Shown: positions 29,043 to 38,515 of the stretch, in pieces
Position numbering within the stretch: the stretch's first letter is position 1
Layout of the letters: each line of letters begins with the position of its first letter
Origin: Mycobacterium colombiense
GTDB lineage: Bacteria; Actinomycetota; Actinomycetes; Mycobacteriales; Mycobacteriaceae
Direction: 5' to 3'
DNA: 57,778 nt
Assembly: GCF_001953985.1 (NCBI RefSeq)
Contig: NZ_MBEI01000002.1
Location: forward strand, 1 to 57,778
The notes under the pieces: model-generated
The model's database searches: none
What the model saw: only the letters and a program-made list of their open reading frames with translations
Told to the model about the DNA's origin: nothing
Program-made: the position numbers and the translations under genes

Positions 29043-30050
29043 ATGAAGGTGCCCTTGCTGGGACCGGTGTCGCTCACGGGCTTCCAGAACGCCTGGTTCT
29101 TCCTGGTCCTGCTGATCGTGCTGCTGGTGATCGGCCTCTACGTCGTGCAGCAGTTCGCCCGTCGTCGCCGGGTGCTGCGCTTCGCGAACATGGAGGTGCT
29201 GGAGCGGGTGGCGCCGCCGCGGCCCAGCAAGTGGCGGCACGTGCCGACCATCCTGCTGGCCGTCTCGCTGGTGTTGCTCACCACCGCGATGGCCGGGCCG
29301 ACGTCGGATGTCCGGATCCCGCTCAACCGGGCGGTCGTGATGCTGGTGATCGACGTGTCGGAGTCGATGGCCTCCACCGATGTGCCGCCCAACCGATTGG
29401 ACGCGGCCAAGGAGGCCGGCAAGCAATTCGCCGATCAGCTGACCCCGGCGATCAACCTGGGGCTGGTGGAGTTCGCGGCCAACTCCACGCTGCTGGTGCC
29501 GCCGACGACCAACCGCGGCGCGGTGAAGGCGGGCATCGACAGCCTCAAGCCGATGCCCAAAACCGCTACGGGCGAAGGCATTTTCACCGCTTTGCAGGCG
29601 ATCGCGACGGTGGGTTCGGTGATGGGCGGCGGCGACGGCCCGCCGCCGGCGCGGATCGTGCTGGAGTCCGACGGCGCCGAGAACGTGCCGCTGGACCCCA
29701 ACGCCCCGCAGGGGGCGTTCACCGCGGCCCGGGCCGCCAAGACCGGGGGCGTGCAGATCTCGACGATCTCGTTCGGCACCCCGTACGGCACCGTCGACTA
29801 CGAGGGCGCCACCATCCCGGTTCCGGTGGACGACCAGACCCTGCAGAAGATCTGCGAGATCACCGATGGCCAGTCCTTCCACGCCGACAGCCTGGACTCG
29901 CTGAAGAACGTGTACTCGACGCTGCAGCGCCAGATCGGCTACGAAACCGTGAAGGGCGACGCGAGCATGGCCTGGATGCTGCTCGGCGCCTTCGTCATGG
30001 CCGGCGCGATGTTGGCCGGTCTGCTGCTGAACCGCAGGCTGCCCGCCTGA
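29043..30050 (+). CDS. VWA-domain membrane protein (Rv1481-like), copy 1
   Basis: The 335-aa product has two N-terminal membrane helices (about 16-36 and 67-85), a von Willebrand A domain with the MIDAS motif DVSES (Asp104, Ser106, Ser108) and ESDGAENVP near 215, and one C-terminal helix (310-328). This is the BatA/Rv1481 layout; partner MoxR ATPases are not present here. The ATG at 29043 aligns with the Rv1481 N-terminus better than the GTG at 29031. A second copy lies convergent, only 4 bases away. A role in envelope protein assembly or metal insertion is inferred from the Bat family. Confidence 0.88.
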   Translation: MKVPLLGPVSLTGFQNAWFFLVLLIVLLVIGLYVVQQFARRRRVLRFANMEVLERVAPPRPSKWRHVPTILLAVSLVLLTTAMAGPTSDVRIPLNRAVVMLVIDVSESMASTDVPPNRLDAAKEAGKQFADQLTPAINLGLVEFAANSTLLVPPTTNRGAVKAGIDSLKPMPKTATGEGIFTALQAIATVGSVMGGGDGPPPARIVLESDGAENVPLDPNAPQGAFTAARAAKTGGVQISTISFGTPYGTVDYEGATIPVPVDDQTLQKICEITDGQSFHADSLDSLKNVYSTLQRQIGYETVKGDASMAWMLLGAFVMAGAMLAGLLLNRRLPA

Positions 30051-30054
30051 GTGG

Positions 30055-31038
30055 TCAGCTGGGCAGGCGCCGGTTGATCAGCAGCGCCAGCGCCGTCGCG
30101 ATCAGGGCGGTCAGCACGGCGAGCCGCAGCCAGCCGGCGCTGCCCGGCCCCGGCACGGTCCGGTAGCCGATCTCGTTCTCGATGGCGTTGTAGCTCTTTT
30201 CCAGCTCGCCGAGGGTGGTGGCGGTGTAGGACTGTCCGCCGGACAGCTTGGCGACCGTCTTCATCTGGTCGGTCGAGACCGGGACGGCGATGCGCCGCCC
30301 GTCCATCTCGATTTCGCCGCCCTTGGTCCCGAAGGAGATCGTCGAGATGGGCACGCCCTCGTCCTTGGCCAGCCGCGCCGCGGTGTAGACGCCGTCGTGC
30401 GGATCGCTGGGATTGGAGGGCTTGTTCTCGCCGCCGTCGGAGAGCAGCACGATGCGGGCCGGCGGCGGTTTGTCACCGCCGGCGACCGCGGTGGCGCTGA
30501 TCGCGTGCAGGGCGGTGAAGATCGCTTCGCCGGTGGCGGTGCTGTCGGCGAAATCCAGCTTCTTCAGCGCGTCGATGGTGGCCTGGTGCTGCGGGGTCGG
30601 CGGCACCAGCAAATACGGCGTGCCGGCGAATCCGACCAGCCCGAGGTTGATGCCCGGCGTGAGCTGGCCGGCGAACTGGGTGGCGGCCTGTTCGGCGGCC
30701 TTGAGCCGGTTGGGTTGGACGTCGGTCGCCCGCATGGACTGCGACATGTCGATCACCAGCATGATGACGGCGCGGTTGCGCGGGATGCGCATGTCGTGGG
30801 TGGGGGTGGCCAGGGCGATGGTCAACAGCGCCAGGCACAGCAGCGACACGGCGATCGGAAGGTGCCGCCACGGCGATTGCGCCACGGGGGTGTCGGTGTA
30901 GCGGTGCAGCCGCTGGCGGCGCCGCGCCTGGACCAGGACGTAGACGGCCAGCAGGGCAAGGGGCACCAAGCCGAACAGCAACAAGCCCGGACGCTGGAAC
31001 CCGTACAGAGGTAGCGGGCCGATACCGGGAAGCGACAC
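30055..31038 (-). CDS. VWA-domain membrane protein (Rv1481-like), copy 2
   Basis: The 327-aa paralogue of the convergent neighbour has the same three-helix layout and an intact MIDAS (LVIDMSQSMRATD near 100-112; LLSDGGENKPS near 207). It is closer to Rv1481 than copy 1 in blocks such as TPTHDMRIPRNRAV and PISTISFG. The GTG at 31036-31038 aligns with the start of copy 1; a TTG three codons upstream is possible. The two genes meet stop to stop with no room for separate terminators. Confidence 0.88.
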   Translation of the reverse strand: MSLPGIGPLPLYGFQRPGLLLFGLVPLALLAVYVLVQARRRQRLHRYTDTPVAQSPWRHLPIAVSLLCLALLTIALATPTHDMRIPRNRAVIMLVIDMSQSMRATDVQPNRLKAAEQAATQFAGQLTPGINLGLVGFAGTPYLLVPPTPQHQATIDALKKLDFADSTATGEAIFTALHAISATAVAGGDKPPPARIVLLSDGGENKPSNPSDPHDGVYTAARLAKDEGVPISTISFGTKGGEIEMDGRRIAVPVSTDQMKTVAKLSGGQSYTATTLGELEKSYNAIENEIGYRTVPGPGSAGWLRLAVLTALIATALALLINRRLPS

Positions 31039-31068
31039 GTCACCCAACCTATCGCGTCAACGACGGTG

Positions 31069-32373
31069 CTACTCGCGGCGCAGCCGTCCGTCGACGAACT
31101 GCTCGAGTTTCTCCCACTCGCGCACCGCCGCGGCGTACGGCGGCGACGGCTTGGTGACCGAGTCGGGCTCGAGCACGGCGGCCACCAGCTTGCCCAGCTG
31201 CTTGCTCGTGTCGAGGGCCTTATCGACGGTGCTCTCCTCGGAGTAGTCGCCGATGTCGCGGAGCACCTCGACGGCCAGTTCCAGCTGCTCGCGATCCACG
31301 GCGTCCGGTCCGTCGGCCAGGTCGTCGGCCAGCCCGCTGAGCACGTAGATGTTGTCGTCGGTGATCTCGACCGCCAGCGAGCCGTCGGTCGCGGCGGTGC
31401 GGATGTCGTCGTAGGTGCTCAGGTCGGCCAGGTCGTGGTCGTGCTCGTCGGCCAGGTAGCGGGCCAGCGCACGCTCGGACGTGAAGACGCTGATGCGCCC
31501 GTTGCGACCCAGGAAGATCGGCTGGTCGTCCAGGTAGCAGCGCAGCGTGTAGAAGGTGCCAGAACTCGTCATGATCCGAATCGGATCGATGCCCACCTGC
31601 AGCCAGAAGTCCTTGTCGCTGCCCAGCACGACGGTGTCGCCGGTCGCGCGGTCGGGCTCGTCGTCGGTGTCGTCGTCCTGCGCCTCGTCCTCGTCCTCCG
31701 CGGCTTCCTCGGGGGCCTCTTCCTCGACGGCGTCCTCGGCGGTGCCGGTGTCCTCCTCCGGCTCTTCCTCCTCGCGCTCCTCGGCCAGTTCGTCGGCGGC
31801 CTTGTCGGAAAGCTTGGAGTCCACGTCGGGGGTGCTGACGATGTCGTCGATCGCGGCGAGCACGTCGTCCCAGCTGCGCCCGATCACCTCGGCGATCGCG
31901 TTCCAGCGCTTGGCGCCGGCCTTGCCGGTGAAGTGCTCGATTCCGCCGGACACGGTGCCCAGGCTGGGGTTTCCGTTGAAGAACTTTGACACCGCCGCCA
32001 GCTCGCACACCGATCCGATGGACGACACGATCGACAGCGTGCCGGCCAGCGCGGACACCGACTCCGCGGTGGGCTTCTCCGCCACCAGCTCCTCGACGGC
32101 GACCAGGTCGAACTGCTTGTCGGCGGCCGGCTCGAACGTGTGCGCGTGCGCCGCCCGCAGCTCCTTCCACGCCGGGTGGTCGGTCAGGTCGTTGTCGTCA
32201 TCCGAACGCACGAACGCGACCAGGTCGGCGACGGTGGAGAACCCGAACAGGTCCTCGTCCTTGCCCAGGAACGCCTCCCACTCGTCGCCGGAGTCGCGCC
32301 AGCGGGGTGCCCACACGGTGTAGCGGTCACCTTCGGACAGGCTCAGGCGGATGGGCACGAGGTCAGCAACCAT
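31069..32373 (-). CDS. conserved hypothetical acidic protein (Rv3311-like)
   Basis: The 434-aa product resembles Rv3311 (about 420 aa), which is of unknown function. Two folded parts (about 1-195 and 250-434) are joined by a strongly acidic, low-complexity linker near 198-245 made almost wholly of Glu, Asp, Ala and Pro. The first part includes GDRYTVWAPRWRDSGDEWEAF near 14-34, the second LRCYLDDQPIFLGRNGRISV near 276-295. No signal peptide or membrane helix is visible. It stands between the VWA gene and sapM and is transcribed away from the repeat block downstream of sapM. Confidence 0.88.
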   Translation of the reverse strand: MVADLVPIRLSLSEGDRYTVWAPRWRDSGDEWEAFLGKDEDLFGFSTVADLVAFVRSDDDNDLTDHPAWKELRAAHAHTFEPAADKQFDLVAVEELVAEKPTAESVSALAGTLSIVSSIGSVCELAAVSKFFNGNPSLGTVSGGIEHFTGKAGAKRWNAIAEVIGRSWDDVLAAIDDIVSTPDVDSKLSDKAADELAEEREEEEPEEDTGTAEDAVEEEAPEEAAEDEDEAQDDDTDDEPDRATGDTVVLGSDKDFWLQVGIDPIRIMTSSGTFYTLRCYLDDQPIFLGRNGRISVFTSERALARYLADEHDHDLADLSTYDDIRTAATDGSLAVEITDDNIYVLSGLADDLADGPDAVDREQLELAVEVLRDIGDYSEESTVDKALDTSKQLGKLVAAVLEPDSVTKPSPPYAAAVREWEKLEQFVDGRLRRE

Positions 32374-32420
32374 GCGGCACAGAATAGCGACGACTTCCGA
32401 ACGTGCCCGTCGTCGGGCTA

Positions 32421-32542
32421 TCGGGACTAGTGGCGATCGCGAGCGCGGCGGAGCCGGGCGAAGCGGGTCGCCACCATCGGGACTAGTGGCGATCGCGAGC
32501 GCGGCGGAGCCGGGCGAAGCGGGTCGCCACCATCGGGACTAG
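32421..32542. repeat. 56-bp tandem repeat, 2.2 copies, with internal hairpin
   Basis: Units start at 32421, 32477 and 32533 (partial, ends 32542). They look identical by eye. Each unit begins TCGGGACTAGTGGCGATCGC and ends GGGTCGCCACCA; TGGCGA near the front and TCGCCA near the end can pair to form a long GC-rich stem. The partial third copy covers the stop codon of sapM (32539-32541), so the array seems to have grown out of the sapM 3' end. Read along the sapM transcript, the stacked stems may act as terminators or as 3' protection. Confidence 0.85.
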
Positions 32543-33429
32543 CCCCAGATATCGGTGATGGGTGCGGCGTTGGCGGCGTAGCCCGTCTTGGGCAATCCGT
32601 ACATCTGCTCCACGGTGGAGAGCACGTTGTAGTGGTTGATCTGTTCGCTGTAGTTGCCGGGACGGACGTGGGCGCCGTAGAACACGGTGGGGATTTGGTT
32701 GCGGCTGCCGTTGTCGTCCTCGTCGAACGTCACGATCAGCAGGCTGTTGTTGGCCACCGCCCAGTTCGCATACCCGGACAGCTCGCGGTTCAGCCAGGAG
32801 TCGGCCTGCGCGATCGAGCCGTCGTGCATGTTGTCGTCGTTGTCGGGGATGACGAAGGAGACGGTCGGCAGGCTGGAGTAGTTGCCCCTCGGGAACGCGG
32901 AGAACGGCAGCGAGTTCGCCGCCGGCACATTGGTGAAGTTGGCCCAGGGCACATGCTTGCGCGCGTACTTGCCCGCGCTGCAGACCGGTGATCCGGCCGC
33001 CGGCAGGCCCTCGGCGAAACCGACGAATGTGTAGCCCGCGGCGAGCAATTCGGAGCCGAGGTTCGGCGCGGCGCCGCCGTTGACCGGGCACAGGTCCTTG
33101 GTTACGCCGAATGTGTTGCCGGCGAACAGCGCCAGGTAATTCGGTTCGCTGGGATGGGTTTCGGCGAACGACTGGGTCATGTTGGCGCCGTTCGCGGCCA
33201 GCGTGGTGATGAAGGGCGACGACTTGTTGCCGATGATGCTGTTCTCGGAGCGGTTCTCCTCGACCACGATCACGACGTGTGCCGGTTGCGGAATGGCCGC
33301 TGCCGCAAGGCCTATGCGCGGGGTCAACGGGCTGGCCGCCAGTGCCACCAGCGCCAAGGCGCCCAGTATCCGCAGGCTCCGGTACGTCCCGCCGATCAGC
33401 CTTCTCGGACTTCGAATTTCGCGCAACAC
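32539..33429 (-). CDS. sapM: secreted acid phosphatase
   Basis: SapM is an exported phosphatase; in M. tuberculosis (Rv3310, 299 aa) it dephosphorylates PI3P and blocks phagosome maturation. The 296-aa product here has a signal segment (about 18-45, [19 protein letters not shown]), then the phosphoesterase core [16 protein letters not shown] near 52-67, [14 protein letters not shown] near 91-104, [17 protein letters not shown] near 193-209, and [20 protein letters not shown] near 230-249. The start codon is GTG at 33427-33429. It diverges from upp. Its stop lies in the third copy of the 56-bp repeat. Confidence 0.93.
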   Translation of the reverse strand: MLREIRSPRRLIGGTYRSLRILGALALVALAASPLTPRIGLAAAAIPQPAHVVIVVEENRSENSIIGNKSSPFITTLAANGANMTQSFAETHPSEPNYLALFAGNTFGVTKDLCPVNGGAAPNLGSELLAAGYTFVGFAEGLPAAGSPVCSAGKYARKHVPWANFTNVPAANSLPFSAFPRGNYSSLPTVSFVIPDNDDNMHDGSIAQADSWLNRELSGYANWAVANNSLLIVTFDEDDNGSRNQIPTVFYGAHVRPGNYSEQINHYNVLSTVEQMYGLPKTGYAANAAPITDIWG

Positions 33430-33521
33430 GCCCGGAGTATAGGAACGGGCGTGGGTGCCTTTCGGGACGGACGCGAGCGTGTCAGAAGGGCTTTGCTCGA
33501 TCGTTATATACCCTCGACCCC

Positions 33522-34298
33522 ATGGAAATGTGCGTCGTCGTCGACCACCCGTTGGTCGCCGCCCGGCTGACGGTGCTGCGCGACGAACGCACCGATACCG
33601 CCGGATTTCGCGCCGCGCTGCACGAGCTGACGCTGATGCTGGTCTACGAAGCCAGCCGGGATGCGCCGCGAAAGTCGGTGAAGATCCGCACCCCGGTGGC
33701 CCCGGCCGTCGGGACGCGCCTGGTCAGGCCCCCGCTGCTGGTGCCGGTGCTGCGGGCGGGGCTGGGCATGGTCGAGGCGGCGCAAGCGGCGATACCGGAC
33801 GCGGAGGTGGGCTTCGTCGGTGTCGCCCGCAACGAGGAAACCCATTTGCCGGTGCCGTATCTGGAGGCGCTGCCCGACAAGCTCGCGCGCAGGCCGGTGA
33901 TCGTCCTGGATCCCATGCTGGCCACCGGCGGGTCGATGGTGCACGCGATCGACCTGTTGGCGCGCCGCGGCGCAACGGATATCACCGTGCTCTGTGTGGT
34001 GGCGGCCCCGGAAGGCATTGCGGCGGTGAGCAAAGCGGCGCCGGGCGCGCGGGTGTTCACCGCCGCGGTCGACAAGGGTCTGAACAAGGCGGCCTTTATC
34101 GTGCCGGGCCTCGGCGACGCCGGTGACCGCCAATTCGGGCCCAACCTGTTCACCAGCTCTGCACCGCAGCGACCAGCTCGTCGCGCAGGGCGTGGGCGCG
34201 CCGCCGCGAAGAGTCCAGGTCGTCGTACACGGCGCAGCGAATCTCCAAGTAGCACTTCAACTTCGGCTCGGTCCCGGAAGTCCGCACCACCAGCCTGA
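33522..34298 (+). CDS. upp: uracil phosphoribosyltransferase with C-terminal run-on
   Basis: Upp makes UMP from uracil and PRPP. Residues 1-205 are a complete enzyme, with [15 protein letters not shown] near 70-84, the PRPP loop [14 protein letters not shown] near 126-139 and the uracil-binding [14 protein letters not shown] near 192-205. The family normally ends right there (about 207 aa). Here the frame continues for some 52 more residues, basic and Ser/Arg-rich, and overlaps the convergent pmmB 3' end by 149 bases. The tail looks like read-through of a lost stop. An ATG at 33528 is an alternative start. Confidence 0.9.
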   Translation: MEMCVVVDHPLVAARLTVLRDERTDTAGFRAALHELTLMLVYEASRDAPRKSVKIRTPVAPAVGTRLVRPPLLVPVLRAGLGMVEAAQAAIPDAEVGFVGVARNEETHLPVPYLEALPDKLARRPVIVLDPMLATGGSMVHAIDLLARRGATDITVLCVVAAPEGIAAVSKAAPGARVFTAAVDKGLNKAAFIVPGLGDAGDRQFGPNLFTSSAPQRPARRAGRGRAAAKSPGRRTRRSESPSSTSTSARSRKSAPPA

Positions 34299-35730
34299 TC
34301 GACGTGTCGTCGTCGCCGCCGGTGAAGATCAGCGCGTCGGTGATATCGGTGAGGCTCGCGGTGTAGCCCGCCAGAGCGTTCGGCGGGTCTGCCCGCCACC
34401 GCCGCATGAGTTCGACGGCCTCGCCCGCATCGGCGACCCGGCGCGACACCGCGGCGACGTCGTGCACCCCGTATCGCCGGGCCAGCTCGTCGAGGGCATC
34501 GGGCACGGTGTGGTTGCGCGCCTTCAACGCGGCCACCAGGTCGCACACCAGCACCGCGGCGCTGATGCCGTCCTTGTCGCGGACGGCCGCCGGGTCGACG
34601 CAGTGCCCGATCGCCTCCTCGTAGGCGTAGATCAGCGTGCCGCCCGGCACTTTCGCGTCGGCGCGGGCCAGCCATTTGAAGCCGGTGAGGGTTTCGACGT
34701 GGACGGCGCCGTGGCGCGCGGCGATGGCCGACAGCATCCGCGACGACACCAGCGTGCTGGCCACCACCGGAGTGTCCGGCCGGGTCGTGGACAGCAGGTA
34801 ATCGCCTAGCAGCCAACCGGTTTCGTCGCCCGACAGCATCCGCCACCGGCCTGCGTCCGAAATGCCTACGGCGCACCGGTCGGCGTCGGGGTCCAGCGCG
34901 ATCGCCACGTCGGCGCCGACGTCGTCGGCCATGGCCAGCAGCGCGTCGGCGGCGCCGGGTTCCTCGGGGTTGGGGAACGCGACCGTCGGGAAGTTTGGGT
35001 CCGGCGCGAATTGGCTTGCGACGGAGTGCACTTCGGTGATCTTCGCGCGGTGCAACGTCTCGACGGCGACCGCGCCGCCCACCCCGTGCAGCGCGGTCAA
35101 CGCCACCCGCACCGAACCGGTACCGCGCCGCAACCCGGCCGCCCGCTCGATGTAGCGCTCGACGAGATCGGTGCGGGCGGGTTCGACCGGGGCCCTGCCG
35201 ATCTGGTCGGCAAGCGGGGCGGCGGCCATCGCGGCTTCGATCTCGCGGTCGGTGGGGGAGACGATCTGGATGCCGCCGTCCAGGTACACCTTGTAGCCGT
35301 TGTCGGCGGGCGGGTTATGCGAGGCGGTGATCTGGATCCCGGCGGCTGCGCCGGTGTGTCGCACCCCGAACGCCACCACCGGGGTGGGCACCGGACCGGG
35401 CAGGAGTAGCACGGAAAACCCGTGGGCAGCAAGAACTTCGGCCGTCACCGTGGCGAACACCGCCGAGCCGTGCCGGGCATCGCGTCCCACGATCACCGAC
35501 GAGCCGTGCAGGCCGCGGCCGATCAGCACCTGCGCCACGGCCCAGCTGGCCCGCGACACCACCGCGACGTTCATGGCGTCGGGTCCGCCGCGCACCGGGC
35601 CGCGCAGGCCCGCCGTGCCGAACCGCAGGGGGCGGGCGAACCGCGCGGCGAGTTCGTCCGGATCGCACGCGGCGAGCTCGGCTGCCGTCGCCGGGTCGGG
35701 ATCGTGGGCGATCCACTCCTCGGGCGTCAT
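34150..35730 (-). CDS. pmmB: phosphomannomutase/phosphoglucomutase-family enzyme
   Basis: The 526-aa product is an alpha-D-phosphohexomutase (Rv3308, 534 aa). It has [13 protein letters not shown] near 37-49, the phosphoserine loop [14 protein letters not shown] (Ser137), the Mg site [10 protein letters not shown] near 268-277, the sugar-specificity region YAYEEAIGH near 350-358 and the phosphate loop [13 protein letters not shown] near 483-495. It interconverts hexose or pentose 1- and 6- (5-) phosphates; next to punA, a phosphopentomutase role in nucleoside catabolism is as plausible as mannose metabolism. It lies 4 bases after punA in one operon. Confidence 0.93.
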   Translation of the reverse strand: MTPEEWIAHDPDPATAAELAACDPDELAARFARPLRFGTAGLRGPVRGGPDAMNVAVVSRASWAVAQVLIGRGLHGSSVIVGRDARHGSAVFATVTAEVLAAHGFSVLLLPGPVPTPVVAFGVRHTGAAAGIQITASHNPPADNGYKVYLDGGIQIVSPTDREIEAAMAAAPLADQIGRAPVEPARTDLVERYIERAAGLRRGTGSVRVALTALHGVGGAVAVETLHRAKITEVHSVASQFAPDPNFPTVAFPNPEEPGAADALLAMADDVGADVAIALDPDADRCAVGISDAGRWRMLSGDETGWLLGDYLLSTTRPDTPVVASTLVSSRMLSAIAARHGAVHVETLTGFKWLARADAKVPGGTLIYAYEEAIGHCVDPAAVRDKDGISAAVLVCDLVAALKARNHTVPDALDELARRYGVHDVAAVSRRVADAGEAVELMRRWRADPPNALAGYTASLTDITDALIFTGGDDDTSIRLVVRTSGTEPKLKCYLEIRCAVYDDLDSSRRRAHALRDELVAAVQSW

Positions 35731-35734
35731 GGGC

Positions 35735-36550
35735 TCAGAATCGGGGGAGCTGCTCGAGAATCATGACCAGCAGCGCCCCCATCCGGGTGGCCGCCGCGGC
35801 GCCGGCGGCCAGCACCTCTGTGTGGCTCAGCGGCTCGCCGCTGATCCCGGCGGCCAGGTTGGTCACCAGCGACACCCCAAGCACCTCGGCGCCCGCGGCG
35901 CGGGCCGCGATGGTCTCGTGCACCGTGGACATGCCGACCAGGTCGGCGCCCAGCGTGCGCAGCATCCGGATCTCCGCGGGCGTCTCGTAGTGCGGGCCGG
36001 GCAGCCCGGCGTAGACGCCCTCGGTCAGCGTCGGGTCGGCCTGACGGGCTTGTGCGCGCAGCCGCGGGGAGTAGGCGTCGGTGAGGTCCACGAACTGGGG
36101 GCCGACCAACGGGGAACGGGCGGTCAGGTTCAGGTGGTCGCTGATCAGCACGGGTTCGCCGACGGCCATGTCCGGGCGCAGGCCGCCCGCCGCGTTGGTG
36201 AGCACAACCGCGCGCACGCCAGCCGCGCAGGCCGCCCGCACCGAGTGCACGACGTGAGACAGGTCGTGGCCCTCGTAGGCGTGGATGCGCCCGACCAGCA
36301 CCAGCACCCGGTGCGCACCGATGCGCATCGACAACAGCTCGCCGGTGTGCCCGACAGCGGTGGGCGGCCTGAACCCGGGGATCTCGGCCTGCGGCAGCAC
36401 GGCGGTGGGGGTGCCGAGCGCGGCGACGGCCGGGGGCCAGCCCGATCCGAGCACGATGGCGACGTCGTGCTCGGCGATTCCGGTGCGTTCGGCGATGACC
36501 TCGGCCGCCCGGCGCGCGAGGTCGCCTGGGTCGGATGGGGTTTGGGTCAC
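35735..36550 (-). CDS. punA: purine nucleoside phosphorylase
   Basis: PunA (deoD in some annotations, Rv3307) splits purine nucleosides by phosphorolysis. The 271-aa trimeric-type protein shows VLGSGW (33-38), the phosphate-binding GHTGEL and HAYEGHD near 89-95, [11 protein letters not shown] near 117-127, [12 protein letters not shown] near 185-196 and the purine-binding [11 protein letters not shown] near 227-237. It starts with GTG at 36548-36550 and is followed after 4 bases by pmmB, which could process the ribose-1-phosphate made. Confidence 0.95.
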   Translation of the reverse strand: MTQTPSDPGDLARRAAEVIAERTGIAEHDVAIVLGSGWPPAVAALGTPTAVLPQAEIPGFRPPTAVGHTGELLSMRIGAHRVLVLVGRIHAYEGHDLSHVVHSVRAACAAGVRAVVLTNAAGGLRPDMAVGEPVLISDHLNLTARSPLVGPQFVDLTDAYSPRLRAQARQADPTLTEGVYAGLPGPHYETPAEIRMLRTLGADLVGMSTVHETIAARAAGAEVLGVSLVTNLAAGISGEPLSHTEVLAAGAAAATRMGALLVMILEQLPRF

Positions 36551-36603
36551 AGCGGGAGCCTATCGGTGGGGAGGTGTCCCCGGTATATGTCAGGATCTGC
36601 CGT

Positions 36604-37278
36604 ATGAATCTTCGTAGGTGGCCGGTGGTTGGCCCGGTCATGGGAGTAGCCGTCGCCGTTGTGCTGTCGGTGGTTTCGATCACATTCGGCCCGGCGCCGT
36701 CGGCGAAGGCGGACTGCCCGGACGTGCAACTCATCTTCGTCCGCGGTACCGCCGAGCCGCCCGGCCTGGGCGTCGTGGGCGACGCGCTGTTCGGCGCGCT
36801 GCAGCCCGCGCTGGGATCGCGCAACGTCGACTCCTACGCGGTGAACTACCCGGCCAGCTACAACTTCCTGACCACCGCCGACGGCGCGAACGACGCGCGC
36901 GACCACATCGCGCAGATGGTCGACCAGTGCCCGTCGACGCGGCTGGTGCTGGGCGGCTTTTCGCAGGGCGCCGCCGCGGTCTCGATGCTCGCGGGGGTGC
37001 CGCCGGTGGGCCAGCGCATCGGCAACTTCGGCTCGGCTCCGGCGCTGGATCCCGGACTGGCCAGCAAGATCCGGGCGGTCGCGGTGTTCGGCAACCCCGG
37101 CAACCGCTTCAACACGCCGCTGTCGTCGACGGGTGCGTTCGCCGGCCGCGCCATCGACCTGTGCAGCGAGGGCGATCCCGTCTGCGTCGTCGGTGGCCGC
37201 GACCGCGATGCGCACCACGACTACTCCGTACCGCCGTACCCCGGCCAGGCGGCGGGATTCATCGCCGGGCTGGTGTAG
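36604..37278 (+). CDS. secreted cutinase-family esterase
   Basis: The 224-aa product has a Sec signal peptide ending at SAKA (about residue 36) and a cutinase domain. The catalytic triad is Ser120 in GGFSQG, Asp191 in CSEGDPVC and His204 in AHHDY, with the usual disulfide cysteines (38/109 and 187/194). Mycobacterial members (Cfp21/Culp) are esterases or phospholipases on short to medium acyl chains. It sits between punA and amiB1, where I recall no cutinase in M. tuberculosis. It diverges from punA. Confidence 0.92.
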   Translation: MNLRRWPVVGPVMGVAVAVVLSVVSITFGPAPSAKADCPDVQLIFVRGTAEPPGLGVVGDALFGALQPALGSRNVDSYAVNYPASYNFLTTADGANDARDHIAQMVDQCPSTRLVLGGFSQGAAAVSMLAGVPPVGQRIGNFGSAPALDPGLASKIRAVAVFGNPGNRFNTPLSSTGAFAGRAIDLCSEGDPVCVVGGRDRDAHHDYSVPPYPGQAAGFIAGLV

Positions 37279-37324
37279 CCCGGCGGGGTTGGGCCCTGAT
37301 CACACACTGCGACATACTGCGAGA

Positions 37325-38515
37325 GTGCCCCTAACCCCGTTAGACAGCGTTGAAGATGTCGTGCGGCGGCGTGGTGCCGACCTTGTCGAGTTGTCTCATG
37401 ACATCCATGGCGAGCCTGAGCTGGCCTTCGCCGAGCATCGCAGCTGCGCCAAGGCGCAGGCACTGGTCGCCGAGCGCGGCTTCGAGATCACCGCGGCCGC
37501 CGGCGGGCTGGACACCGCCTTTCGCGCCGACTTCGGCAGCGGGCCGCTGACCATCGGGATCTGCGCCGAGTACGACGCCCTGCCCGAGATCGGCCACGCC
37601 TGCGGCCACAACATCATCGCGGCGTCGGCGGTGGGCACCGCGCTGGCGCTGGCCGAGGTGGCCGACGACCTGGGGCTGCGGGTGTCGCTGCTGGGCACGC
37701 CGGCCGAGGAGGCCGGCGGCGGCAAGGCGCTGCTGCTGAAGGCCGGGGTGTTCGACGACATCGCCGCGGCGGTCATGCTCCACCCCGGGCCGGCCGACAT
37801 CGCCGCGGCCCGCTCGCTGGCCCTGTCCGAGGCGACGGTGAACTACCGCGGCAAGGAATCCCACGCGGCCGTCGCGCCCCACCAGGGCATCAACGCCGTC
37901 GACGCGGTCACCGTCGCCCAGGTGGCCATCGGGTTGCTGCGCCAGCAGCTGGCGCCCGGGCAGCTGGTGCACGGGATCGTCACCAATGGCGGCCAGGCGG
38001 TCAACGTCATCCCCGGGCACGCGACGCTCGAGTACGCGATGCGCGCGGTCGAGGCGGATTCGCTGCGCGAGCTGGAGGGCCGGATGTACGCCTGCTTCGC
38101 CGCGGGCGCGCTGGCCACCGGCTGCGAATACGAGATCGACAACCCCGCACCGCCGTATGACGAGCTGAAGCCCGACCAATGGCTGGCCGACACCTTCCGC
38201 GACGAGATGTGCCGGCTCGGCCGCGAGCCGGTGGCCCGCGAGTACGAGGCGGCGCTGCCGATGGGCAGCACCGACATGGGCAACGTGACGCAGTTGCTGC
38301 CGGGGATCCACCCGGTGGTCGGGGTCGACGCCGGCGGTGCGATGGTTCACCAGCGCGCCTTCGCCGAGGCCGCCGCCGGCCCCAGCGCCGACCGCGCCGT
38401 GGTCGAGGGCGCAATCATGTTGGCGCGCACGGTGGTTCAGCTGGCCCAGACGCCCGCCCAACGCGATCGGGTGCTGGACGCGCGGGAACGCAGGCGCGGC
38501 GGGGCGCAATCATGA
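37325..38515 (+). CDS. amiB1: M20-family amidohydrolase AmiB1
   Basis: The 396-aa product is an M20D metallopeptidase/amidohydrolase (Rv3306c, 394 aa). Metal-binding segments are CAEYDALPEIGHACGHN near 78-94, GTPAEEAGGGK near 124-134 and VMLHPGPADI near 148-157, and the dimerisation-domain His is in GKESHAAVAPHQG near 177-189. It probably hydrolyses an N-acyl amino acid or a folate-like amide. The GTG at 37325 is the only start that gives the family N-terminus; the frame is open further upstream into the cutinase gene. Its stop overlaps amiA1 (ATGA). Confidence 0.92.
   Translation: MPLTPLDSVEDVVRRRGADLVELSHDIHGEPELAFAEHRSCAKAQALVAERGFEITAAAGGLDTAFRADFGSGPLTIGICAEYDALPEIGHACGHNIIAASAVGTALALAEVADDLGLRVSLLGTPAEEAGGGKALLLKAGVFDDIAAAVMLHPGPADIAAARSLALSEATVNYRGKESHAAVAPHQGINAVDAVTVAQVAIGLLRQQLAPGQLVHGIVTNGGQAVNVIPGHATLEYAMRAVEADSLRELEGRMYACFAAGALATGCEYEIDNPAPPYDELKPDQWLADTFRDEMCRLGREPVAREYEAALPMGSTDMGNVTQLLPGIHPVVGVDAGGAMVHQRAFAEAAAGPSADRAVVEGAIMLARTVVQLAQTPAQRDRVLDARERRRGGAQS

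Noticed and set aside
32483..33091. A 202-codon frame that runs out of the 56-bp repeat through sapM
   Set aside because: It is an out-of-frame shadow of sapM; the sapM frame has the family motifs and a signal peptide.
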